A program made the translations under genes and the position numbers. A stretch of DNA of 64,000 nucleotides from an uncultured Chloroflexales bacterium. Lineage in GTDB: Bacteria; Chloroflexota; Chloroflexia; Chloroflexales; Chloroflexaceae. Below, in pieces: positions 26,885-35,524 of this stretch; the stretch's first letter is position 1; every line of letters begins with the position of its first letter. Where the stretch lies: positions 50,674 to 114,673 of the forward strand of contig CAKZSI010000007.1 in assembly GCA_937918935.1 (NCBI GenBank). The letters are read 5' to 3'. The notes beneath the pieces were generated by a model, which did no database searches, was not told the DNA's origin, and saw only the letters and a list, made by a program, of their open reading frames with translations.

Positions 26885-29395
26885 TCAGGCGACCGTCTCG
26901 AAATTCGTCGGATGGTAGGTCAACCGCGCGTCAAGGTCCTCCAGGCGCCCGATCTTCCGCAGGCCAACCGCACTACCTTTATAGTACGGAATAACCACTT
27001 CCGGGTCAACATAGGGCGTGGTAAGGCTGTTGGTCGTGGAACGAGGATGCGCGAAGAGCATGAAGATCATGCCGGGTCTGACGCTGGTGCTGATCACAGT
27101 GTAGGCTGTCGCCTCGCCGTAGTCGTTGTAGAGTTGCACAATGTCCCCTGCGGTAAGCCCCTCTTTTTTGGCGTCTTCGGCGCTGATCTCGATGTAGGGC
27201 ATAGGCGTGCGCTCGGCATGGAACGGAATGTGGATATCGTTGTACAGAGTCTGCCAGTTGTTGTTCCGCCCGTTGGTGAGAAAGTAGGGGTATTTATCAA
27301 TCTGCGCTTGCAGAACGGCGGGGAAGCCAGGCCAGGGAGTGGGCAGGAGTTTAGCCTTGCCGCTCTCGGTGTAGAACGGCTCGCCGTTCTCGAAGTAGCG
27401 TACCCGCCCCTCTGGCTTGCCATTGACGATGGTCACGGGCGTCTGAATGCCGTTATTGCCCGCCGCCTTGAGGAAGGCGTAATCCACGCCTTTGTAGCGC
27501 TCGGTACTGGCCTTGACGCCATCGGCAAACGACTCGCCGCCCTCCAGAAAGACCTCTTCGGCGGTCTGCCACTCAAAGCCACTGAAGCGCCGGACCAGGT
27601 CGGCATTGCCATCGGCTTCAGCCAGGGCCTTGATGCGCTGCGCCAGCATGCCGAAGATCTTCCAGTCCGGCTCGGCGATCCCCGGCGGGTCCATGAACTG
27701 CTCGTAGAGGCGCAGCCGACGCTCGCCGTTGATCGAAGTGATCGGGCTTTCGCCCCAGGCCGCCGCCGGAAAGACGACATGGGCAAAGCGTGTCGTCTGG
27801 GTGGGATAGATATCCTGAACGATGATAAACAGGCCCCCCTGGTCAATCGCCTCGAGCACGGCCCGCGCTTTGGCGGCGTTGTCGGCGGCGAAGTTGGCGT
27901 CCAGCGCATCACGCACCACTTTGCCCCGGGTCTGCAAGGTCTCGCGCATGCGCTGGGCATTGAGGGTGGTTACGGCAGGATTACAGCCGACCACATAGAA
28001 CACATTGCCCTGCCCCTGGCTCAACAGATCGTCAATATACGGGGCCGGGCGCGGTCCGGGGTAGCCCGGACGCACGTAGCCCTCCTGATGCCCCCCCAGC
28101 CGCCCGCAGCCGGTGCCGGGCTTGCCGAAGTTGCCGGTCAACAGGGCCAGATTGACAATACTGCCCACGTTCTGGTAATTCTTCAAGCCCCAGATGATGC
28201 CCTTTTCGTAGAAAAACATCGCCCGCGGCCGGCTGCCATCGGTCTTAGGCTCGGCGATCCAGCTCGCCGCCTGTTCGAGTTGCGCACGTGAGAGACCGGT
28301 GATCCGTTCCGCCTCGGCCAGCACCTCATCCAGGCTCTTGTCCATTTGCAGGCTCTGGTCGAGGAACGGCTGCACCGTCTCGGCTTCGATCCGGTTAGCG
28401 AGGAAGTCTTTATCGTGCCACTGCCGCTCATAGATGATGCGCGCCAGGGCATTCGCCAGCGCAATGTCGGTACCGGGATTGAGTTGCAGGTGCAGCACCC
28501 GATCCTTACTACCCGCCTGCTCACTCACCACGACCGTTGCCGTGCGGCGCGGGTCAATGATAATCATGCGGCCCGGCCCAACCTGTTCGCCGGGACGGGC
28601 GGCCTCCTTATCCTTCACCGTCGTCCCTTGCAGGTTCGGCAACATATGGACCAGGTAGAAATTGGTCTGGGTCTCATAGGAGTTGCAGCCCCAGAGCACC
28701 ATGGTATCGGTGAGTTCTGCATCCACGTAGGCAAAGTTCAACTCCGGCACGCCCATATCGCGCGAGGCGTGCACCTCCGAGTTGTAGGCAGGCCGGTTGT
28801 GCATCGAACAGTTGACCGTCTGCACGGCCTGAAAGAAAAACTTGCCCACGGCCCAGTTATTTTCGAACCCGCCGCCACCGCCGCCATGGTCGAAGATCTT
28901 CATAAAGATCGAATCGTTGCCATCGCGCTGGATACTCCCGTAGATGACCCGCGCGGCCAGATCGAGCGCATCATCCCAGGTGGTAGTCGTCTGATCGGTG
29001 GCGCGGTAGACCAGCGGGTGGGTCAGGCGGGCGCCGGTGGGGCCATCAGGCCGGTAGAGGCTGGCGCCGAGGGTGCCGCCGCGCCCCGAATGGTGGCCTT
29101 TGTTCACCACGCATCCCTTATCGGGCACAATCGCGACATTGAAGCGCCGCCCATCACGTTCAGTAATCACCGTGTGATGGGCCGGGGCGATCCAGCCGGC
29201 GCTCAAGGGGGCTACCGGGCTGGTGTAATCTACTCCGAGCGCATTTTCCTCGGGCCGCAGGCCCCCCGTCTGACCTTCGGGCCACTTGTAAACGTGGTAG
29301 CCACAGCCGACAATGCAGTAGTGGCACACAGTCTGAAACTTCTCAGCATCGGCGGGAGGCAACACCAGCCGATCTGCCGGACGATGCACAGGCAT
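26885..29395 (-). CDS. aioA: Arsenite oxidase large (molybdopterin) subunit
   Basis: 836 aa, ribosome site TAGGAGGG. The [3Fe-4S] ligands appear as C24-HY-C27-IVG-C31, followed by GYHVYKWPE as in AioA. Further AioA features are PDKGCVVNKGHHSGRGG, FDHGGGGGGFENNWAVGK, NRPAYNSEVHASRDMGV, GHQEGYVRPGYPGPRPAPYID and the C-terminal VIPYYKGSAVGLRKIGR. The enzyme oxidises As(III) to As(V) in the periplasm and passes electrons through the Rieske subunit to the respiratory or photosynthetic chain. It has no signal peptide of its own; it would be exported with AioB by Tat. The aioB-aioA order matches Chloroflexus. Confidence 0.92.
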   Translation of the reverse strand: MPVHRPADRLVLPPADAEKFQTVCHYCIVGCGYHVYKWPEGQTGGLRPEENALGVDYTSPVAPLSAGWIAPAHHTVITERDGRRFNVAIVPDKGCVVNKGHHSGRGGTLGASLYRPDGPTGARLTHPLVYRATDQTTTTWDDALDLAARVIYGSIQRDGNDSIFMKIFDHGGGGGGFENNWAVGKFFFQAVQTVNCSMHNRPAYNSEVHASRDMGVPELNFAYVDAELTDTMVLWGCNSYETQTNFYLVHMLPNLQGTTVKDKEAARPGEQVGPGRMIIIDPRRTATVVVSEQAGSKDRVLHLQLNPGTDIALANALARIIYERQWHDKDFLANRIEAETVQPFLDQSLQMDKSLDEVLAEAERITGLSRAQLEQAASWIAEPKTDGSRPRAMFFYEKGIIWGLKNYQNVGSIVNLALLTGNFGKPGTGCGRLGGHQEGYVRPGYPGPRPAPYIDDLLSQGQGNVFYVVGCNPAVTTLNAQRMRETLQTRGKVVRDALDANFAADNAAKARAVLEAIDQGGLFIIVQDIYPTQTTRFAHVVFPAAAWGESPITSINGERRLRLYEQFMDPPGIAEPDWKIFGMLAQRIKALAEADGNADLVRRFSGFEWQTAEEVFLEGGESFADGVKASTERYKGVDYAFLKAAGNNGIQTPVTIVNGKPEGRVRYFENGEPFYTESGKAKLLPTPWPGFPAVLQAQIDKYPYFLTNGRNNNWQTLYNDIHIPFHAERTPMPYIEISAEDAKKEGLTAGDIVQLYNDYGEATAYTVISTSVRPGMIFMLFAHPRSTTNSLTTPYVDPEVVIPYYKGSAVGLRKIGRLEDLDARLTYHPTNFETVA

Positions 29396-29406
29396 AGCGT
29401 TCCCTC

Positions 29407-30048
29407 CTACAACTCAGTCAGGCTCAGATTATGGGGCCGACCATAGATCAACCCCTGCACACTCACCGCATAAATGTCCTGCCCTTCGACTTCCAGCACC
29501 AGCCGCGGCAGGTGCTGCGTAGCCGGGCCACTGATCAACATCGCATCGGCGGCGGCGTCGAAGTGGCTATAGTGGCAAGGACACATAAACACCTTCGTCG
29601 CAGGGTCATAACTCACCGGGCAGCCCATATGGGTGCACAGCCCGCTGTAGGCGACAATATCTCCATCTGGACCAACGCCGCCAACGGTCTTCGTTCCCAG
29701 TTTAATCACCTGAACCGGTGAAAATTGATCGGGATAAGTTGTGCTAAAGACACCTTTCTGAAGATCGCTAAGGGTTGCGATCTTCAACCGCGGATAGGGC
29801 AAAACGTCGCTGAACGCCGGTGCAGGAGCTGGTTCTGTTGCGGCGACGGGGGTGGGGGCCGCAGACACGGTGGGGGCTGGCGGAGCCGTTGGGGGGACCG
29901 CCGTAGGGGGAGCGGGAGGGGCGGAGCAGGCTGCCAGCACGGCAGCGGCGCTGCCGACGGAACCGAGTTTGAGGAAGCTTCGCCGGCCGAGGCGCGGCTG
30001 CTGCGCCCCGGCTACTTCATTGGGGGGAGTGGCCCCTTGATCTTCCAT
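29407..30048 (-). CDS. aioB: Arsenite oxidase small (Rieske) subunit
   Basis: 213 aa, GGAGGG ribosome site. Tat signal RRSFLKLGSVGSAAAVLAAC (residues ~22-41), which also ends in a possible lipobox. An Ala/Pro/Thr linker follows, then a Rieske domain with cluster motifs CTHMGC and CPCHYSHFD. It carries electrons from AioA and provides the Tat signal for the complex. It is 11 bp upstream of aioA. The long linker is a Chloroflexota-style feature and may tether the domain to the membrane. Confidence 0.92.
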   Translation of the reverse strand: MEDQGATPPNEVAGAQQPRLGRRSFLKLGSVGSAAAVLAACSAPPAPPTAVPPTAPPAPTVSAAPTPVAATEPAPAPAFSDVLPYPRLKIATLSDLQKGVFSTTYPDQFSPVQVIKLGTKTVGGVGPDGDIVAYSGLCTHMGCPVSYDPATKVFMCPCHYSHFDAAADAMLISGPATQHLPRLVLEVEGQDIYAVSVQGLIYGRPHNLSLTEL

Positions 30049-30181
30049 AGATCACCCTCCATACCATCGGATATTCAAGATACGTGCGGGACCTGACAAG
30101 CATAGCGGTCTGGCCCGATGGGAGGGAAGATCCAGAAGGCTCAACCTTGTGATCCAAAGGGGTCATATTGCCCGGCGGTGA

Positions 30182-30817
30182 TCAAATCCAGCCCCGGCGC
30201 ATCGCCTCGGCAACCAGTTGCGTCCGATTGCGGACGCCCAGGCGGTCGGTCAGTTCCTGAATGCGGCGCTTGACGGTCACCTCACTGACGTGCAGCATCG
30301 AGCCGATCTCCGAGGTAGTCGCGCCATCAGCCAGGGCCCGCAGCATGCGCAGAGTGCTGACATCGCCGCCCAGATCTTGACGCACCCGCTCCCGCCGCAG
30401 TTCGGTCACGCCGTTGAACAACGTTCCCATCAGGGCCGGCGAGACGACATACTCCCCGCGCGCCACACTGCGGATGGCATCGAGAATGGATCCGTAGGCG
30501 CTGTGCTTCAACAGGTACCCCCGCGCCCCGGCTTCGATCGCGGCCATCACATAGGCGGGTTCGTCGTAGCTCGAAAGCACCAGACTGGCCGGCGCGGGCG
30601 ATTGTTCCCGCATGCGCCGCAGAACATCGAGACCACCCAGTCGAGGCATACGCAGATCGATCAGCACCACATCCGGCGCCACGCTGGCAACCAGCGGCAG
30701 CACCTGCGTGCCATCATCGGCTTCACCCACCAGCGTCATATCCATCTGATAGCTTATCAGGCTGCGCATGCCTTCGCGCACGATAGGATGATCGTCAGCA
30801 ACAAACACACGTATCAC
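30182..30817 (-). CDS. NarL/LuxR-type response regulator
   Basis: 211 aa from the GTG at 30817 (AGGAGG six bases upstream). Receiver domain 1-~120 with DDH (8-10), phosphoacceptor D54 (VLIDLRMP) and the KHS lysine. C-terminal helix-turn-helix: ATTSEIGSMLHVSEVTVKRRIQELTDRLGV. It is encoded directly downstream of the histidine kinase and upstream of aioB on the same strand, so it probably controls arsenite oxidase or a linked electron-transfer function. This differs from the NtrC-type AioR of Proteobacteria. Confidence 0.85.
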   Translation of the reverse strand: MIRVFVADDHPIVREGMRSLISYQMDMTLVGEADDGTQVLPLVASVAPDVVLIDLRMPRLGGLDVLRRMREQSPAPASLVLSSYDEPAYVMAAIEAGARGYLLKHSAYGSILDAIRSVARGEYVVSPALMGTLFNGVTELRRERVRQDLGGDVSTLRMLRALADGATTSEIGSMLHVSEVTVKRRIQELTDRLGVRNRTQLVAEAMRRGWI

Positions 30818-30997
30818 ACGCGCCTCCTGTACCCGGTGTACGGGATAAGCACTGGAGGGCTGCGCCCTCGGCATTTCCCGACGTACCAACAAAACAATAG
30901 TTAGCGCGACTAAGCTCCCCGTCAACTGATAGCCCCATACCCGGATTGACCGGGGGTGTATTCGTATGCACCAGAAATTCGCAACGCCCGATCCCCG

Positions 30998-32245
30998 TCA
31001 CTGGATATGCCGTAGGGGCATCTGGTCTAGAGGCAACCTGACCACGACGCTGGTTCCCCGTCCAGGAGGGGAGTCGAGCACAAATTCGGCGCCGATGGCA
31101 TGGGCGCGCCGGGCCATGCTCAACAGGCCAATCCCGCCGCTCCGGATGGACGCTCCACCGCGTCCATCATCCGCCACCACCAGCGTCACGTGATGTTCAT
31201 CACATAACAGGCTGATCACCACGCTCGATGCACCAGCGTGGCGGCTAGCATTGGCCAGCGCCTCCTGGGCAATCCGGTAGAGGGCGATAGCCTGTGTCGC
31301 CTCCAGCGGAGGCACACACGGGTCGAACGCGCGGCGCACCTGGATCTGCGTCGCAGCGGCCCACCGTTCGGCCAGATCGCCCAGCATGGCACTGAGATCG
31401 CCGTCATCCAACCATGGCGGGTAGAGGTCGCGAGCAATGCGCGCAAGTTCCTGTTCAACGGCATCAAGCGCTGCTTGCGCATGGCCAAGATGATTCTGCA
31501 TAGCCCGGGCATCACCCCGCAGCAAGGCTTCACGCAAGGCTTCCAGATGTAACTGCGCGCCCAGAAGAGCCTGCCGCGGGCCGTCGTGCAGATCGCGGGC
31601 GATCCGATCCCGCTCGGTCTCACTGGCCGCCAGCACCGCCGAGACGCCAGCCATTAAAGAACGCTCATTTACGCCCTCGAAGTGCTCTGCCTCTGGCTCA
31701 CCCGGCAGCGAACAGAGTCGCTGATGCCGTACCAGCGCCAGCGCCGCCAGATCGGCGTACTCATGGATAAGAGCCAGCATATCGCCTTCGATGGCCACTG
31801 GTCGGTGATGGTACGACAACTGAACCGCGGCGAAATTCTGGCCCGCCCACTGCAACGGCAGGCTCACGGTCGGCCAGCAAGCCTCGCCGTGACAGTATTC
31901 CCCGCGCGCCTCATCATCGTAGGCGCAATCCACAATCTGCGGCAGAGACCGGCGTAGCGTCTGCCAGGTCAGACGCGTGCCATCAAGCGTGTCGAGCATC
32001 GGCGCGGCCATTGCCTCAGGGTACCGCGCCACCGGTACGACCCCCTGGCAGGCATCAAGGAGATACAGCACGCCGTAATCTGCGCCTAGCACCTCACAGC
32101 CCAGTTTAAGCACCGCTGCGGGCAATGCTGGCTCATTCAGCCGGGACAGCAACCATCTTGCCGTGTTCAACCGTGACCACGAGGTGGCAACGTGACATTC
32201 GGCAGAGATGGGAGTACCCCCTCCAACCACATACCGTTGCGCCAT
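30998..32245 (-). CDS. GAF-domain histidine kinase (NarX/DegS type)
   Basis: 415 aa from the ATG at 32245 (weak ribosome site; the frame is open further upstream). GAF domain ~32-178, then a HisKA_3 dimerisation helix with RDLHDGPRQALL (His220) and an HATPase ending DDGRGG and GIGLLSMARRAH. No membrane helices, so it is a soluble sensor. The GAF domain contains a Cys trio, C107, C118 and C123, in the stretch DCAYDDEARGEYCHGEACWP, which could bind a soft metal such as arsenite; this is speculative. It pairs with the regulator at 30182-30817. Confidence 0.82.
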   Translation of the reverse strand: MAQRYVVGGGTPISAECHVATSWSRLNTARWLLSRLNEPALPAAVLKLGCEVLGADYGVLYLLDACQGVVPVARYPEAMAAPMLDTLDGTRLTWQTLRRSLPQIVDCAYDDEARGEYCHGEACWPTVSLPLQWAGQNFAAVQLSYHHRPVAIEGDMLALIHEYADLAALALVRHQRLCSLPGEPEAEHFEGVNERSLMAGVSAVLAASETERDRIARDLHDGPRQALLGAQLHLEALREALLRGDARAMQNHLGHAQAALDAVEQELARIARDLYPPWLDDGDLSAMLGDLAERWAAATQIQVRRAFDPCVPPLEATQAIALYRIAQEALANASRHAGASSVVISLLCDEHHVTLVVADDGRGGASIRSGGIGLLSMARRAHAIGAEFVLDSPPGRGTSVVVRLPLDQMPLRHIQ

Positions 32246-32667
32246 ATGTCTTGCTCTGCTCCATTGCGCGAGCTGCCCTTGCGGGGTTGAAGCGCCGGCG
32301 CCCCAACCGCCAGGGGAGAGTGAAAGATACGGCTGGCGAACTCTCGCGTGGGCGTGGCCGGGAGTGCGGGCCTCCGGCTCGCGCTCCCGGGTTTGCCAGC
32401 AGGATCGGTGCAAGCGCATTTCCCCTGTGCGCAACCCGGACGGCTGCACGACCGCATTTCTCGTCAGGCAGGAGGGTGGAAAAACCAGGACGCCATGCCC
32501 GCAAGAGCTAGAGGATTGCGCTACCGCATGTCCCCGCGAACGGGTGCATAAGGAGTCCGGGCTTCACCATACCCCTCGAACCGCGTGTGTTGGCATCAGA
32601 TCAGGAGTTATGCTCTATCGTACCCCTCTCTCCACAAACCGTCAATGTTGTGAACGGCGTCGCATGC

Positions 32668-33804
32668 TTAAGCCGGACGAAGATCCTCGATGATCCTGCG
32701 TCCGATGCTCAACGCTGCCTCGGGGAAGCCAACCAGAGCGGCCTGCTGGCGCATCGCGGCCAGGCGCTCGGGCTGGCGTAGAAGCACCAGCGTGGCCCGG
32801 GCGGCCATCTCCGGCATGCGCAGTTGGAGGCCCGCACCCACGCCAGCCACAAAGTCGGCGTTCCACTCCTCATGGCCCAGCAGCGGGTCCACAATCACCA
32901 GGGGCGTGCGGCGCGCCAGCGCCTCGCTGACGATCAACCCGCCGGCTTTGGTGATCACCACATCACCGGCGACGAGCAGGTCATCCACATAGTCAACCCG
33001 CCCCAGGCGTCTGAGACTCATTGACGGGCCATCGCGCAGATCGCTCAGGGCCTGGTTCAACTCCGCGTTGCGCCCCGCTACCGTCACCAGGACGCCGGGC
33101 GTGTCGCTTATTAGCAGTTCCTCGGCCACCAGGCGCACCCGCCGGGCTTCGATCCCGCCTCCTAGCAGGATGATGACCGGTCCATCCACCGGCAGATCGC
33201 GCCGGGCGCGCGCTTCGGCGCGCTGCTTTGGCCGGGCGGCTTCCAGGTTGATCGGGATGCCCGTCACCTCCAGCACCTCCGGTGCCAGACCGCGCCGCTC
33301 CAGCGTCCAGCGGGTAAAGTCGCTGGCCAGAAAATAGCGCCGCACGCCCGGCGTCAGCCAGCTACTGTGGGCCAGGAAGTCGGTAATCACCACGTACAAC
33401 GGCGCGTTCAGGCGGCCCTGCTGCCGGCGCAGGGCCAGAATGTAGCCGGTGATGGGATGGAGCGACACTACCGCATCTGGCCGGGCCTCCGCGAACAGGC
33501 TGTCCAGGCGGGTGAGAAAGGGCCGGGTTAATAGCCCGAACAGGCGATTCTGGCGAAAGGCTGCGGCGATGTCGCTCTCATTACTGCGTTCGTAGATCAG
33601 CCGGTAGAATTGCTGGCCCCGCTCGCTCAGTTCCATATCGTGATGCGCGCGGGTGAGGGTGGCGCGCACCACACTGCTGGCATAATCAAGCACATCTTCC
33701 ACCTGCGGCTTGGCCCCGAGCCGGGCAAGCGCCGCAGCCAGGGCGTGGGCCGCACTGCCATGCCCGGCGCCCAGCGAGGCATATATGATCAGGACACGAA
33801 CCAT
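32668..33804 (-). CDS. MGDG-synthase-type glycosyltransferase (GT28)
   Basis: 378 aa from the ATG at 33804, with an excellent AAGGAGAT. N-terminal MGDG-synthase signature RVLIIYASLGAGHGSAAHALAAAL, SLHPITGYILALR, and C-terminal VITKAGGLIVSEALARRTPLVIV with the sugar-nucleotide-binding loop. The family transfers galactose or glucose from a UDP-sugar to diacylglycerol on the inner membrane face. Chloroflexi make galactolipids for membranes or chlorosomes, which fits. The upstream neighbour on the other strand is a GT4 enzyme. Confidence 0.85.
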   Translation of the reverse strand: MVRVLIIYASLGAGHGSAAHALAAALARLGAKPQVEDVLDYASSVVRATLTRAHHDMELSERGQQFYRLIYERSNESDIAAAFRQNRLFGLLTRPFLTRLDSLFAEARPDAVVSLHPITGYILALRRQQGRLNAPLYVVITDFLAHSSWLTPGVRRYFLASDFTRWTLERRGLAPEVLEVTGIPINLEAARPKQRAEARARRDLPVDGPVIILLGGGIEARRVRLVAEELLISDTPGVLVTVAGRNAELNQALSDLRDGPSMSLRRLGRVDYVDDLLVAGDVVITKAGGLIVSEALARRTPLVIVDPLLGHEEWNADFVAGVGAGLQLRMPEMAARATLVLLRQPERLAAMRQQAALVGFPEAALSIGRRIIEDLRPA

Positions 33805-33875
33805 ACCATCTCCTTCAAACCTGCACGCCACCCGGATGGTTGCGCAACTGTCTGTTCCCGGACGGATGGGGGCGT

Positions 33876-33894
33876 GGGGAAACCAGGTTTCCCC
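33876..33894. repeat. GGGGAAACC-A-GGTTTCCCC palindrome
   Basis: Single copy of the dispersed intergenic palindrome in the 33805-34092 gap between divergent glycosyltransferase genes; followed by CATACCCCTCGAACCG, also seen at 32569. I see nothing else in the gap except a possible -10 (TACAAT) just before 34093. Confidence 0.65.
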
Positions 33895-34092
33895 ATACCC
33901 CTCGAACCGGCTCTATTCACGTTGGACACGATTTCGCTGCGCGGCCTGTCACCTACCCGTTTGAAGAAAGTGCGGAGGGACGCGCCCGCCGCAGGCGGAA
34001 CGGGCGTTGCGGGGAGGCTCCGCCTCCCCGCGCCCTCCAGATAGTATTACGGGGGAAAACCAGGTCGTAGACAGTGTATTACAATAGGCGCC

Positions 34093-35202
34093 ATGCAGCC
34101 CCCACGCATCGCCATCGACGCCAGCCGGATCAGCGTTGCCGAGCGCACCGGCACCGAGCGCTACACCTTTGAACTGCTCGCCGCCCTGGCCCGCATTGAC
34201 CGCTGGAACGCCTATACCCTCTACACCAACGGCTTGCCCTCGGCCCTGCCGACCCTCGGACCGAACTTCAGCCTCCGCAGTATACCGCTACCCCGGCTCT
34301 GGACCCACGCTCGCCTCGGCCCGGCCCTGATGCGTGACCGGCCTGACCTGCTCTTTGTGCCGGCCCACGTCGTTCCGCTGCTGCACCCGCCGCGGAGCGT
34401 TGTCACCATTCACGATCTGGGCTACCTGGCCTTCCCCGAGGCCCACACGGCGCGCCGACGCCTGGAACTCGACCTGAGCACCCGCTGGTGCCTGCGCGCC
34501 GCCCGGCGGGTCATTGCGATCTCGCAGGCCACCAAAGACGACCTGGTGCGCCACTACGGGGCCGACCCGCAGCGCGTCGCAGTGGTGCACCACGGCGTTG
34601 GCAGCGCGTTTCGCCCATCGGACGACCCGGGGCAGATCGCCGCCACTCGTGCCCGCTACGGGCTTGATGCGCCCTACTTCCTCTACGTCGGCGCCATCCA
34701 GCCGCGCAAGAACCTGTCGCGGCTGATCGAGGCCTTCGCCCGCGCCGATGCCGGCGACACCCTCCTGGTCATTGCCGGGCGGCGCGGCTGGCTCAGCGAC
34801 CCGATTGTGCGCCGGCCCGCCGAACTGGGCCTCGCCCATCGCGTGCGCTTTCCCGGCTACGTGCCCGACGCCGACCTGCCGGCGCTGCTCGGCGGGGCGC
34901 TGGCCTTCGTGTTCCCCTCGCTCTACGAGGGCTTCGGCATGCCCGTGCTCGAAGCCATGGCCTGCGGCGCCCCGGTGCTGACCTCCACCACCTCGGCCCT
35001 GCCCGAAGTGGCCGGCGACGCCGCCTTGCTGGTGGATCCCGGCGATACCGATGCCATCGCCGCCGCCCTCAGCCGCCTGGCCGCCGACGCGCCCCTCCGC
35101 GCCGACCTCCGCGCCCGGGGGTTGGCGCGCGCTGCCGGCTTCTCCTGGGAACGCTGCGCCCGCGATACCCTTACGGTGCTGCTGGAGACCCTGGCGAGGT
35201 AA
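34093..35202 (+). CDS. GT4-family glycosyltransferase
   Basis: 369 aa, no obvious ribosome site. GT-B fold: N-terminal IAIDASRISVAERTGTERYTFELL, central VVHHGVGSAFRP and FLYVGAIQPRKNLSRLIEAF, and the donor-site PSLYEGFGMPVLEAMACGAPVLTS with the E-x7-E pattern. It transfers a sugar from a nucleotide-sugar to a lipid or polysaccharide intermediate. The acceptor cannot be told. No other exopolysaccharide genes are adjacent. Confidence 0.85.
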   Translation: MQPPRIAIDASRISVAERTGTERYTFELLAALARIDRWNAYTLYTNGLPSALPTLGPNFSLRSIPLPRLWTHARLGPALMRDRPDLLFVPAHVVPLLHPPRSVVTIHDLGYLAFPEAHTARRRLELDLSTRWCLRAARRVIAISQATKDDLVRHYGADPQRVAVVHHGVGSAFRPSDDPGQIAATRARYGLDAPYFLYVGAIQPRKNLSRLIEAFARADAGDTLLVIAGRRGWLSDPIVRRPAELGLAHRVRFPGYVPDADLPALLGGALAFVFPSLYEGFGMPVLEAMACGAPVLTSTTSALPEVAGDAALLVDPGDTDAIAAALSRLAADAPLRADLRARGLARAAGFSWERCARDTLTVLLETLAR

Positions 35203-35401
35203 TGGGGAAACCTGGGTTCCCCATACCCCTGCCGGCTATCAGGGTAACGTAGCTGTGAACGATGTCTTAACCAGATCACCCCTCCAAAGCGTCCCCCGGA
35301 TACGTTCTACCTGTCACCAGCAACGCACCGTCATCAGCGTGGACAGGTGACACCACACCACCAATGCCCGTGAGCCGAACCCCGCAGTTCCGGTTCACGG
35401 G
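35202..35401. repeat. Palindromic repeat and hairpin in the GT4-subtilase gap
   Basis: The 322-bp gap holds the palindrome ATGGGGAAACC-TGG-GTTCCCCAT (35202-35224, single copy of the dispersed family) right after the GT4 stop. A second hairpin lies at 35367-35401, about 14 bp with one mismatch (CCCGTGAGCCGAAC against GTTCCGGTTCACGGG). No gene is visible in the gap. Confidence 0.55.
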
Positions 35402-35524
35402 CCAACACCGGGGCGCACCAGCTTTCAACTCAGCCTCGCACCCTCACGTCTGCACCCCATACCATCACCGATCCCCCTTGAGGCGCTGGCTGGCAAGTGT
35501 GGAATCAGTATCAGGAGGTGTGTG

